Source: Chelydra serpentina (Eukaryota; Chordata; Testudines; Chelydridae). From it: a stretch of DNA of 64,000 bases. The notes below the pieces were generated by a model. The model was not told the origin of the DNA and did no database searches. It saw only the letters and a list, made by a program, of their open reading frames with translations. Position 1 is the stretch's first letter. Each line of letters begins with the position of its first letter. Made by a program: the position numbers and the translations under genes. The stretch is taken from the NCBI GenBank assembly GCA_037349315.1, contig JBAIAC010000007.1, forward strand, positions 46,270,001 to 46,334,000, given 5' to 3'. Positions 23,055 to 34,301 of the stretch are shown one piece after another.

Positions 23055-26000
23055 TGTAATAGATCTGCCAACACCACTGCAGTTCCCCACCCCAATCCCT
23101 GTCCCCTGCCACATGCGCCTGCACAGGGAGCACCTGTGGAGCTGGGCACTGCATCACGGTGCTCTCTTCCCCAAATCTTGCCCATTCTTTGTGTAAAGGG
23201 CAGGTCCTATGGTTGCACAGAAACAGATGCCACAATTCAGCCAACTTTCCTGTTTGCAGTGTCTTTCCATAGTTCTTGGACACTGTTCGTTGTAGAACAC
23301 CGGTTAGTGGCTTTTAATAGATCTGAAGGTGATTATCAGGGTATGAGCCAAGGAAGAATAATGAGCAGATTTGAACTATTCTGCAAGGGTTTACTTGGAA
23401 ATGAAGGTAGTGGTTCAATAAACACTTCTCATCAGAAGCAGTTCATTAAACTATCAGACCACACTGCAAGAACTACAACTCACAGAAAAGCGGTAATGAC
23501 AATGTACTTGTACATCCCTTGAATGTCAAGAAATCAATGATTGAACTATCACCCACAGAAGGAGCCATGTTCCCTTATAGTATCAGAATGTCACCCACCC
23601 CAGGGTGCTTGTGTGCTAGCAAATTAAAGTCAGGACAATCTTTACCTCTTCTATAATATAATATAATCTGACATCGATTTTGATGTCAGCTTTGTAAAAC
23701 TCTTCACATTTTGCATGCTTTCGAATGCAATATCTGGCAGTATAGTAAATGTACAGTAGAGTTTGGACTGGGCTGATATCTGATGGTGCAGTGTACTGGC
23801 ACTTGTTTCATACTGCCACCTTGCTCTCCAAAATTTAAACTTTCATTTAGGGAAAGGTTGGCCACTGAGATGGTAGAGTTTTAAAAAAAAATACACCATT
23901 GGGACAAACTTCAAACTCTCCAATTTAGAGATCCAGTGACTAGCATATCTCTTGAATCATGAGGTCTCTCTGAAGATGACTGAGGCTACCAATCCTAACA
24001 TTAGACTCCTAGCTAATTAATTATGTGTATTGCTATAATGCCCAGAGATCCCAACCTCATTTTGCTAGTCCTGTGCAAACATATAACAAAAAAGATGTCT
24101 CCAGCTCCTAACAAGCTTACAATCTAATCATAAAACGAGAGAGTAGGTGAGTACAACAGGGGGAGCACATGGGAACAGTGAGATAATTATGAGTGTAATG
24201 TGCTGTGACCACAGTTTACCAACTGTCTTGACATTGTCAAATGTCTTAATCATGTCTTATGTTGGCCAGCTCCCTACGTACTTCAATAGGAAAGTGAAGA
24301 CCATTATAGATAAATGTGTTGTTGCAAAGAATAAGAATTCAAATTGAAAGTGGTTCTTAATTGTTGTCTTAAAAGTGAAAGGCTAATACTATCCAAGGAG
24401 ACAATCTCTTGTTTCCATAGTGAGCAAACTATTCCACTGTTGTCATTTCACCTATTCCACTGTTGTCATTTCACCTCACAGCCCAGTCAGAAACATGTAT
24501 TTTATAGAATCTAATACATTGGTTCCATTTTATAGATCTTTAGAACAATCAGCTATAAAGAATCAACCTATCAATCTAATCTATTCTATTTAACCACGCA
24601 TACTTTCTGAAGTGAAAGGACTGTGGACCAAGAATAGTTTCTGCATCCCTGACAATGGTTCCTATCTGTTTCTTCTTGCATATATGCTCTATGGATCATA
24701 CCACCAATTTTGTTGTGGCATGAACATTACCATACAATTTGTCTGGCAATGTAATTTTCTAAAGACTTAGTTCTTGTAGATTATTGTCTCTAGGATAGCA
24801 CAGGAGGAAACAAAGCAAATTTTCAGTCACTTCTTGCATCAGTCATTGCTATCAAATAACAAGGGATTTGATTAGGGAATATTAAGATTCTAGAGTTGTG
24901 AGTAGGCCAATGAACTCATTAAGCTCCCGTGACAGTAGAAAGGATAAGGAAAGGGTGTCTCCTTACAATATTCACTCTCTTCAATCCGGCATTCTCTTCT
25001 TACACAAGAAAATGTCTTGTACACAAGAAAATGTGTTGTGATGTATTGATCCGATCTTCCTTAACCTTTTCAATTATCACAAATAAAACCTTTTGCTGTT
25101 AATCCCTTCATCAGCAAAAGTCTGCAAGGCAATGTCACTTCTTGTTCAGAAAGAGATAAAGGAATCCCTTAGAAATCTTAATTCTGACCAAACATCTTGA
25201 GCCCTCTGTTAATTAGATTTAAGCTTTTAACATGAGAGGAGTGACTGCTTTTACATGTTTCTTCAGCGTAGGTGGGCAAGTCATGGAAACCTAGTTTGCT
25301 CTTGCTCAAATAGTGTACTAGAAATGCCAGATAGTGAGTACAGCCCAAATCAAAACTCTGGCTTCAGATAGCACCAAACTTTCCAGGGCGAGTGGGAATT
25401 GGAAATCCAAATCAGGTCCTAGATATGGGTTTGCAAATGGATCCTATATTTATATTGTCCTGAACCAAATCTTAAATCCAAACATCCCTAATGTTAATGT
25501 GTATCTGGGTCCAAATCTCAATTGTGTGTCTTGCGCCCATGTCTAGTTATGTAATTCCCAGCATGAATGTTACCTTCTTCCTTAACTAAATTCTTAATTG
25601 TCCATGGGGACAAAGATAACTGACCCACACAGATACCTCACTACTTGAAAAACCCCACAGTAAAGGAACATTAAGATGAAATTCAGAAAAGGGGAAGGAG
25701 ATTGATAATTTAGACTATTTCATCTGCAGTCTCTAAATTTTCATGGTTAAGTAAATGTTGTGGTTTGGTTCAAGGGCATCCACAAGTAATAGGATGGGAG
25801 CCATTTGGTCTGTCTCTTCTACATTTGAAAGTTGCTTATGCATTTTGTATGATCACTCTGTTATGCTTTTATCATTGGTAGTTATGAGCCAGACATACAT
25901 ATAGAATAAGATACTTCAGCATACATGGCTTTAGTAAATGAATTGCTGCCTTATTGTTTTCCATTATATTCTAATGTATTTTGGTGTTAGACTATTGCAT

Positions 26001-26396
26001 TCAAATTATCTTTAGTTTAAGGAGGCAGTGTATCTTCATTCTGATGGCTGCTTCAAGTCACAATTTCTGTAAAATAGTTTTTCAAGGCTCAGGAAAGTGG
26101 TGGAAGCTCCTTCCCAAGAGATATATAAAATACTAGAAAATACACCATAGGGAAACATTCTGGGTTGATCAGGGATTAACAAGATGACTTAATAGGCCTC
26201 TTCTATCTTTAATTTATATAATTAAACCCCTTAATTTCCATCAGGCTTTGAGTTATGTTTCAAGAGGGGACTGAGTGGATGGTATCCCCACACCAAGCAA
26301 CACACACAGTCAAAATAATATATCACCCACACTTGGGGTCTTGTTTATTAACAAGATGCTGACAAACTAGTCCTATGAAATCTGTCTAAAGGGCTT
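23055..26396. other. Long non-coding stretch with two short tandem duplications
   Basis: No gene found. A 23-bp unit is tandemly duplicated at 24,429-24,451 and 24,452-24,474, identical in both. A 19-bp unit (acacaagaaaatgtcttgt) is duplicated with one change at 25,002-25,039. At about 24,020-24,135 words such as 'ccagctcctaacaagcttacaatctaa' (in part) mark an old SINE/LINE-like fragment. Confidence 0.5.
24429..24474. repeat. Perfect 23-bp tandem duplication
   Basis: The unit starting ctattccactgttgtc occurs twice without mismatch, back to back. It is likely a replication-slippage event. Confidence 0.9.
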
Positions 26397-26688
26397 CTCT
26401 ACATGAACAGCGCTGCAGCAGTACTGATGAAGTTGCGCTGCTGTAGCACATCTGGTGAAGACGCTCTATGCTGTCAAGAGAGAGCTCTCCTGTTGACTTA
26501 ATAAAACCACCTCAGTGAATGGCAGAAACTATGTCGGTGTGAGAAGCTTTCCCATTGACACAGTGCTGTGCACACCAGTGCTTATGTCGATTGAACTTGT
26601 CACTCAAGGTGGTGATTTAGTCACATCCCTGAGAAAGATATGTTTTGCTGACATAAGTTGTAGTGTCGACATAAACCTTCTCTTCAGG
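26397..26688. mobile_element. PIF/Harbinger-type MITE, decayed
   Basis: The segment contains 'agcgctgcagcagt', 'gagagctctcctgttgac', 'aaccacctcagtgaatggc', 'ctatgtcggtgtgagaagc' and 'tgctgacataagttgtagtg'. These are words shared with the Harbinger ends at 52.79 kb and 57.0 kb. Ends are imperfect (cttctctacatg on the left, tagtgtcgacataaac on the right) and no clear target duplication is seen. Confidence 0.6.
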
Positions 26689-27293
26689 TTTGGATGCTCC
26701 CATAGTTTAGTTTATCCCACGCAAGGCTTCTCCTCAGCTAAACCATACTCAAGGTTCCTTCTTTCAATACTCATCTGTCCTAACAACTACCTCTCTCTTA
26801 TGAGGATAGCTCCAATCTCAGTTATACCTAACTATTTAAAAGTTGCCTGCACCAGTGAGTAAAATCCACTTAACACATTCAGCAGAATTTCCGTCAGCTG
26901 GTGTTATTTTCAGTTTAAAAACTGCTAAACTCTTACCAGGCTGCTGCAACCCTTTTGAGAAGCAGGAGTAGCATCTAGGGCTTTAACAAGAGGCATTTAT
27001 ATAGCAGAATGACACAACTTTCTTGGGGGCACTGTTGGTGTGTCTTCTGTCCATTTGTGAGTTCTAAACTCCCCATTTTAAGAGAGTATCTTTTTCTCTG
27101 TAATGTTGCTTGACTATAATTTAGGATCTCACTTTGTACTACCTGTAGTTTATCTTTCTTGAATGATGTTTCTTTCAGAGAGAATAAAACCCTGGTATTA
27201 AATGTAATGCAGTGTATTTAATGCACAGTTCAACATGCTGAAGTGCTTTTGGTGTGTTTTGTGTATGTTATGCTAAATTATTGGAATGGATAG
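26689..27293. other. Non-coding stretch
   Basis: Nothing recognised. Several polyadenylation-like AATAAA words occur, as expected in AT-rich DNA. Confidence 0.45.
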
Positions 27294-27790
27294 TGTGACG
27301 GGGTGTGCATACCCCACACTGGACGAGATAGGGTAAATTCCACATTATGGGTGGAGGAAGTCCCACCCCTCAGACCATTCTGGGCATGCTCCAACTGCTG
27401 CTCCAGTATAAAAGGGAGCAGCCCAGCTCATTCTTTCCACCAAGGAGGAAGGATGCTTGGTGGAGGCTCCAGCACCTGACTACAGGAACCATAGATCCCA
27501 AGGCCCAGACTGGAGACCTGTTGCTTATGGATGGCCGACTGGAGGTGGAATTCCAGCAAGCTATGTGCACCAAGGAGCTCAGAGACCCCGAAGATGAATG
27601 GACCTCATCTTCAGGACACACGGTAGGAAGTAGCCCAGGGAGGCGGGGTGAGTGTTATCTCCCACCTGAAGAACAGTGTGTTACGATAGGATCCCCGCTG
27701 ACTGGGTGGTGATCACACTCACTGCTGACAGATCCCTGGGCCGGGACCTGGTGGAAAAGGGAGGGCCCAGGCCCCCTACCCTGTCCTGGT
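27294..27790 (+). mobile_element. LTR-like segment with TATA box
   Basis: It starts tgtgacggggtg, a TG-start phrase I associate with reptile retroelement LTRs. A canonical TATAAAAG lies at 27,407-27,414, with a GC-rich transcribed-looking region after it. The segment contrasts in composition with its AT-rich surroundings. No partner LTR, CA end or target duplication could be fixed, so this could be a solo LTR or part of one. Open frames inside it show no family resemblance. Confidence 0.4.
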
Positions 27791-28344
27791 ATGCTGCAAC
27801 CATGGTGATATCATAATCCTGCATGGCCCCAAAAGAGGATGGGGTATGCATATCCTTTGACACATAAACACTTGGGCCCAGATTTAAAAAAAAAACTTTT
27901 TAAGGCAAAGTTACAATAGCATGTAACATACTACTATGTGTATCTTAGGTTCTTTGATCCTTAATAAGTATCTCAAGATTCTGGCTGGTTGGCTGGAAAG
28001 CCTCCTCTGAGTACACTAAAAAGGATGACCAAATTTCTAGCTACCTATCCTCTTTTTGGTGCTTATCTTGTGTATGTACTTGGTGTGAAAATCTTTTTGT
28101 ATAAGGACTGCCCATATTTTAGTATACCACTGTTTTATAGGAGAGGTCACATTTCCCCAGCAATATGTAATACCAATTCTAGCTACTAACAGTGAAAAAG
28201 GTAATTTTTTTTTTGTTCTATATAAAATGAAGATCCTTTTACTGGAGCATTAAAAATCTGGTCCCTAGACATTCCCCTTGGTCCCATATTTTTAAAGGTA
28301 TTTAGTCATTGCTCTGCTCAGTGTTTCAAAAATGATTTAGGCAT
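27791..28344. other. Non-coding stretch
   Basis: Nothing recognised beyond A- and T-runs (about 27,887-27,900 and 28,206-28,214). Confidence 0.45.
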
Positions 28345-28780
28345 TTAAGGTATGATCCATGAAGGTCCTTAAAGCTCTCACTGGAGAAATGGCAAATCCC
28401 GTCTCCCATTCAGACCCAGAGGTCTCCCACATCCTGGGTGAGTATCTATCCACTAAACTAAAGGTTATAATAGGGGAGGTCCTCCTCCTCAGACATTTTG
28501 TTTCAGACCCACCCACATGCAATTTAGGTGGCTGAATACCTATTTTCTCCTCATTTGTGGATGGTTAACAGAACTAGGTGCCTATCTCTGACAGAGGGGA
28601 AGGACTTAGCTCACACCCCTGTTCCCATGGGCTAGCTTAGGTGGCTCCCCACTTCACATACTGGCTTTGTGGATTGCAGTCTAAGGCATGTTTTTTCTCC
28701 CTTCATTGTAATGAAACCCTAGGCACCTACCTCAGCCTTTGTGGACCGCACTGGTGGTGGTGTGATTTTCCTAACTTTTA
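28345..28780. repeat. Interspersed repeat with 'gatccacaaagg'-type ends
   Basis: It opens with 'tatgatccatgaaggtcctt' and carries words 'agaggtctcccacatcctggg', 'ggtggctgaatacctatt', 'aactaggtgcctatctctg' and 'gctttgtggattgc'. A second copy of the same type lies at 58,856-59,175. I believe it is a non-autonomous DNA transposon common in turtles. The superfamily is not determined. Confidence 0.45.
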
Positions 28781-29049
28781 GGTGCCATGACACAGCATTG
28801 AAATGCCCAAGTCCTTTCATGGATCCCACCCATACCATAGTAAGATTTTCAAAGGCACTGTAATAGGGTGATCTGTCCCCTGAAGGATAGCAGAGGCTAC
28901 GGAGCTGAAGGGTCAGCCCACCCCGTGTCATGTGGTGTGGGCCTTTGAGAATTTGAAAGGTGTGATATATACAAGTACCTAGGAGGTACAGGTAGAGAGA
29001 AAGTGGTCCTGGGAATAAGTGCAGTCTGGAAGGCATCGTGTCACTGTTT

Positions 29050-29700
29050 CTTTTAGGGCCTAGGACCAGAAGCTTTGCAGAGTGGGTATGGCAAGGCTCC
29101 CCCCCCTGTCCTAGCCAATTGGAATGAACTGTGGGAAGAGAACCAGTATATATGCCGCTTACTTTCTCAGGGTAGGGGAGATAGCACTGTGAGGGGAAGG
29201 TCTGTCAGACAAACTTCACTAGCCAGAGGGTGAAAAGACTGATTGAGGAAAAAGACAAGCTGCAGGAGAATTGGGCTGAGGCTCTACAACTGGCCTAAAT
29301 TATAATCCAGCACCAAGGAGTGGGTGCTTGGGACTCCTTGTTTAAGGAGAGAATTAATGATTTTTGGAAGTGCAACTCAGGTCTGTCGGGGAGAGCTAGA
29401 GATTCCTGCCTTGGGGAGAGACAGAGTCACTTCAGAAGCCCTGCTCTGGGGATGCCTGAATTGCAGGCAAGAAAACCTCCCACAACTCTTTGATGGACCC
29501 AGAGTGGGCGCGAATTTAAGCAACTAAAGAAGTGAGTTACCCTGCAGAATGGGTTAAATAAACCAGGCCCCATTAAGAGGCCATATGTTTTGTGCTAATG
29601 TGGTTTAGGTAATTGATTAAAGACGTCAAATGGGTGCTGAGGGCAACACATCTGCAGAGCTGGTAGGGGCCACAGGAGGGGAAGCTCAAGAGTAGTGCCC
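29050..29700 (+). mobile_element. LTR-like segment with CCAAT and TATA boxes
   Basis: A CCAAT box (agccaattgg, 29,112-29,121) lies about 25 bp upstream of TATATATG (29,147-29,154), a compact promoter arrangement. It is followed by a GC-richer purine-rich stretch of about 400 bp. The layout resembles the LTR-like segment at 27,294. No TG/CA boundary pair or target duplication was found. It might equally be another promoter-bearing repeat. Confidence 0.33.
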
Positions 29701-29714
29701 AATTACAACCATCC

Positions 29715-29935
29715 AGGCATCTAAGTCTCATTGAAATAAATGGGAGTTAGGCATCTAAGCATTTTGAAAATCCTAGTAGATGATTCTTTCAATTATGGGG
29801 TTCCTTTATACCCTTAAAAAGCTGGCCCTTAGGCGCCTAAGTCTCACTCAAAATCAATGGGACTTGGGCCTTACAACACTGAGAATAGCATCACCTAAAT
29901 ACTTCTGAAAACCTACACCTTGGCCCAGAAAGTAA
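29715..29935. repeat. Short interspersed repeat ('ggcgcctaagtctca' type)
   Basis: Two related half-sites, 'catctaagtctcattgaaataaatggga' (in part) and 'cgcctaagtctcactcaaaatcaatggga' (in part), sit about 110 bp apart. They match a common reptile repeat also glimpsed at 15,525. Superfamily unknown. Confidence 0.4.
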
Positions 29936-30915
29936 GCTTCAACCCTTTTATAGAAATAGATAGTTTAAATCACTGCAGATATAAACTTGTGAAGGTGCAT
30001 TTCTTAGTATTGTTACCCTACAAGTAGTTCCTGTTTTACTGTCTCATGTCAAGGGAGGGTGTGTGTGTAAGTGTAGTAGTCAAGTTCTCTTCTTTTCTTT
30101 TTGGTAATTGCTATGTCACAACAGTTTAAATGCTATTTCATTTTGTTTTTCTATTACTCTTATTGTGTTTGGGCCTGATATTGCTTGCATTGCCATTAAA
30201 AAAAAAATCCATGTTTTATGCAACTACCACAACTATTTCATATCTTAAGAACAGGAGAAAGCTGTGAGGTAATTGTTGGAAACAACTTCTTAATGGCAAA
30301 CACTGTATATCACACCTGGCTTAATGTGCAAGAATGTTTTTAATCAGTTACATTAAGTGAGAGATACCAAGGAGATAAGTATCTTAGAAATACCTATTCC
30401 ACCCTGTCAGTTATATGCCTCTCCCATTGCAAGATCCTGCATGGTTCGAACTAGGCCACACCATTGACAAGGAGTAGTGTATGAAAGAACATTGGGAGGG
30501 ATTCTGCCACAGCAATGGCTCACTGTATGCCACTTCAGTGGTATATAAGGGCTGTCAACATCATGAAAGGAATCTGCATGAGGTTTCCTCTCGGTACCAG
30601 CACAGAGTAGAGCCATTGCAAATGGCTGTATGCTGTCCCCTTCCTCCCCATGCAGGGGGAAGATTGTGGTGGGCCCATAGCATGTGGCACTATGGGGATT
30701 CTGGCTATGCTAGAATGTGGAGCAGTTCACATGCAGACTTCGGGAGGCTGCTGTAAATAATACACATTGGCTCCTGGTCATTGTAATTTATGCTGAGGGC
30801 TAGTTCGGCCCATGGAGCAGCATGGAATTTTAGGAGCAAAGGTGGCCTTGTGCATGCTCACCTGCTGGGCTATGCCTTCTCCTGCAAACTCACAGTGCAG
30901 CGCAGAATCTCAGCA
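29936..30915. other. Non-coding stretch
   Basis: No gene. Open stretches on both strands around 30,407-30,756 overlap antisense and lack motifs. Confidence 0.45.
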
Positions 30916-30918
30916 TTA

Positions 30919-31220
30919 GGCTACGTCCACACTACCCGCCCAATTCGGCGGGTAGTGATCGATGTTCTGGGATCGATTTATCGCGTCTCTTCTAGACGCG
31001 ATAAATCGATCCCAGAACCGCTCCCCGTCGACACTGGAACTCCAGCTCGGCTAGCGGAGGAAGCGCTGTTGACGGGGGAGCCTGCCTGCTGCCGTGTGGA
31101 CCGGGGTAAGTACTTTTAAAAATCGATCTAAGATGTTCGACTTCAGCTACGTTATTCACGTAGCTGAAGTTGCGTATCTTAGATCGATTTCCCCCCCTCC
31201 CCCCTAGTGTGGACCAGCCC
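30919..31220. mobile_element. PIF/Harbinger-type MITE, copy 3 (best preserved)
   Basis: This 302-bp element is flanked by TTA at 30,916-30,918 and 31,221-31,223. Its ends are ggctacgtccacacta and tagtgtggaccagccc. It shares the ordered hairpins of the copy at 3,206: a tcgcgtct/agacgcga hairpin around 30,975-31,015, a 'gtcgacactggaactccagctcgg' segment (in part) and a ttcagctacgt/acgtagctgaa hairpin around 31,140-31,172. Apparent open frames on both strands are a by-product of this palindromic structure. Confidence 0.85.
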
Positions 31221-31223
31221 TTA

Positions 31224-32224
31224 GTCTCCACACTGTGGGTGAACTTATTTTTATCTGTAATGCACATACTGTTCAGCACTTCACTCTACAGGTGCAATGT
31301 ACAAAGTCCGTACACAGGCATTGTATGGATAAATTCCAGTTTTAAATGTGTATTTAAAAAGAGAGCAGGAGAGAATGCATGGAAGAGATGCTACTGCATA
31401 CTTTATCTCTGATTAACTTGTAAATGTGGATTTCATCTCCATTCAGAAACAAATCTCCTTGAAGCAAATCAAGCATATGGCGCTGGCCAGGTAGTTTTAC
31501 TGTGGGATGGTATGTAACAAAAACTTACTAGCCTTTATACTATTTCATAGTTTTCAGATATAAAATGGAAATCTAAAATGATATAAAATTGTACCAATCT
31601 AATACTGCATCTTCTCAGAGTTAGTGTCGCTTAAATGGGGTATTTAAACACAATACTCCCATTAAAGACCATAGGAGTTCACAGGGGGACAGTAGGGAGA
31701 TACCGCTCAGTGTCTTCCTCAAAATAAGAATTCGATGAAGCTCATACACTCAAACACAGGGCTTGATCTTAAAAGGTGCTGAGCACCCACCACTCCCATC
31801 AAGCACTGCAGGTTTTCAGCACTATTCATAAATGGGCCCTTTAAAAGAGAGTCTGCTGCTTTTGTCTAATTTATTCATGCCTTAGCGATAGCTCTATGTT
31901 TTGCTTTTAAATCTAAAGATCAACAGCAAGAAATGGGGTGTGAGGCCATTGCTTTAAAGAAAAAATATATTTTTTTCATAATAGAAACATTTCTATGTTT
32001 AGTTAATAAAGTTTGGCTCAGCACCTCTAGATGCTTAACGGTGTTAAATGGGGATTATTTCAAGAAGCCTTGTTAAGACTATAATGACTGTTGAGATTCA
32101 TTTCATGATGGGACTTCCCAGGCTCCATCTTACTTCACTTTGGGAGTAGGTGGGTGAGGGTCAATTCACTTGGCAGAAAAATCACCCTTTTATTGCAGTG
32201 TTGTGACGACTGTTCCACAGAGAG
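31224..32224. other. Non-coding stretch
   Basis: No gene recognised. A fragment at about 31,770-31,825 ('gtgctgagcacccacc') belongs to the same unnamed repeat as 944-1,030. Confidence 0.45.
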
Positions 32225-32505
32225 CTCGGGTGATCTTGTACTTAAGGTACTAGACTGGGATTTAGGAGGTCTGGGTTCAATTCCTGACTCTGCCATAGTC
32301 TTCTAGTGTGACTTTGGGCAGTGCCTCTTCTTTAAAATAGGGATCATAATTCTTCCCATCTCTTGGCCGTTGCCTGTGTTGTCTGTTTAGGTTGTAAGGG
32401 CAGGACAGGGATTGTCTCTTACAATATGTATGTATATAAAGCTCCTAGCACAAAGGGATCCCTTTGGCAGTTGGGTCTTCTAGGTGCTGCTGTAATAAAA
32501 ATAGT
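32225..32505 (+). mobile_element. CORE-SINE (MIR-like) copy
   Basis: A tRNA-derived B-box-like phrase 'tctgggttcaattcctgactctgcc' (in part, about 32,270-32,294) is followed by 'gtgtgactttgggca' and a truncated core. A tail 'ggttgtaagggcaggacagggattgtc' (in part) ends in 'taggtgctgctgtaat'. This head-core-tail order is that of amniote MIR/CORE-SINEs. The copy is old and degenerate. Confidence 0.65.
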
Positions 32506-34078
32506 TGTCAGAATTCATTTCACATTTGTTTGTAAACTGCTAACCTTTTGTCACAAGACCTCTTGGAACTCATCCTTCCTTGTCCTTATGCTGCTTTTCA
32601 CCTTTAAAGTTCTACTACACTAAGTCTTAGCTTCCTCTACTCTGGATGATGCTCATTACATTCAAACTCTGTGTTTCTTGTTCTGCGACTAATGTTTTTA
32701 ATGTTAAGAACTAATGTTCTTGTTCTGCGACTAATGTCAAGATTTTTTATTTCCCTTCGTTAAAACTCAGGACACACAATAGGCTGAGAAGCCATTCAAA
32801 GGAGCAAGATTTTTTTAACCTTTTAAAATTTATTTAATCAAGAGAGAGCTTTTCGCAAAATAATGTCACTTCCTTTAGGACTCGTATTCTCTGCATCATT
32901 GCTATTGGCTTAAGTCTAAATCATTTTCCTTAGTTTAAGATTATTCACTTCAGCAAAATGCCCACTTGTTAGATATATCATTGACAGTGAGGGACTAACT
33001 AGCTCTTGTTTTCAGCTGTGTCCACTTTGATCTCAACTCCCTCCTGTGACTTTACGGCAAAAAATTAATGATCTGCTGACTAATCTAGCTAAACTCCTGA
33101 GAGTCACTAGCTGTAAAATGTATCTAACAAACCATCTGTTCCCCTCTATAGGACTGTGCTAGAGAGATTGCAACTTCCTGTGCCAATACACTTTAAGTTG
33201 GGGGTGGAAAAACTATGCACCGCTGAGGAATGGGAGTGCCTCCACTTCACATCTCTAAAGTGGAAATAGCATTATTTTAAAAAGAGGCATTCACTGACTT
33301 AACATGCTGTCCAAATACTGACCATTTTTGTGAGTTGTTTGTAGGAATGTTTTAACTCTCTAAATGCCACTGAAATATGCTTGCTTTTTTGCTATCAGCT
33401 AGTGAAACACAACTCGTTCATGTGAGACAACTTCCAAAGCAAATATTTATGCTGAGGGATATATACTAGGGTGGGGAGAGGACATAACAAAAAATGTGTA
33501 AAAGTGTATTTGTGTTTTATTTTTCTTCTGGATTAGATTAGTTGTCTTGCTTTGTTTGGTGGCACTGTTTATCATATTGATGTTTTATTCATGCTATAAT
33601 AGTAATATATACTACCAAGCATACATGTATCAAAATTAGCAGGAGTTGATGCACAGCTGAATTTAGGAGCTGAATGTTGCAAATGAAATTATAATGCATT
33701 ATACTTTTATAAATGTTTATGCAGAATCGTGCACCATTAGATTCTCTAGCAAATGGAATAAGCACCTTAATCTTTGCTGCTGTTTCTGTCTTAGACACTT
33801 ACATTCAGCAGTCCCATTTATTTTCTCTCTTTCTCCCCCCGCCCCCCCCCCCCCCAATGCTTGGAAGGATTTCCATTTATTACAGTATGTACTTAATAAC
33901 TTTTTAATTGCTGCAGCAGTTTTTCTGGGTGAATTAGGCATATCAAATCAATCTTCTTCATGTACCTTCATACTCGCCCTCTACCCCCAATCTCACCACA
34001 TCCCATAATCTTTCTATTGTTCTGGATTGCAGAACTACTTTCAGTAATCTTACTGGCTCTATCAAATATTACCGTAAT
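32506..34078. other. Non-coding stretch with C-run
   Basis: No gene. A 22-nt phrase, gttcttgttctgcgactaat with neighbours, occurs twice at about 32,674-32,694 and 32,715-32,738, a local duplication. A C-rich run lies at about 33,834-33,856. The reading frames crossing it are artefacts. Confidence 0.45.
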
Positions 34079-34301
34079 CAGTGGTTCTCAAACTATTGTA
34101 CTGGTGACCCCTTTCATATAACAAGGCTCTGAGTGCGACCGACCCCCATTAAAAATTAAAAACACTTGTTTATATATTTAACACCATTATAAATGCTGGA
34201 GGCAAAGTGGGGTTTGGGGTGGAGGCTGACAGCTCGCGACCTCCCATGTAATAACCTCGCGACTCCCTGAGAGGTCCCAAACCCCAGTTTGAGAATCCCT
34301 G
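34079..34301. mobile_element. hAT-type MITE
   Basis: It starts cagtggttctcaaac and ends gtttgagaatccctg, imperfect hAT (Charlie-like) inverted termini, and is 223 bp long. The flanking octamers (accgtaat and ccttaaac) no longer match well, so the copy is older than the one at 22,472. Internal 'aaaaattaaaaacacttg' and 'gaccccctttcat'-like words fit the family. Confidence 0.75.

Noticed and set aside
30992..31279. Open frame of 95 codons across the MITE at 30,919
   Set aside because: The frame is produced by the palindromic MITE sequence; the related MITE at 3,206 yields a similar false frame.
31447..31491. Possible small exon between an acceptor-like 'tctccattcag' and donor-like 'caggtag'
   Set aside because: At 44 nt it is too short to judge, the translation is unrecognised, and such splice-like words are frequent by chance.
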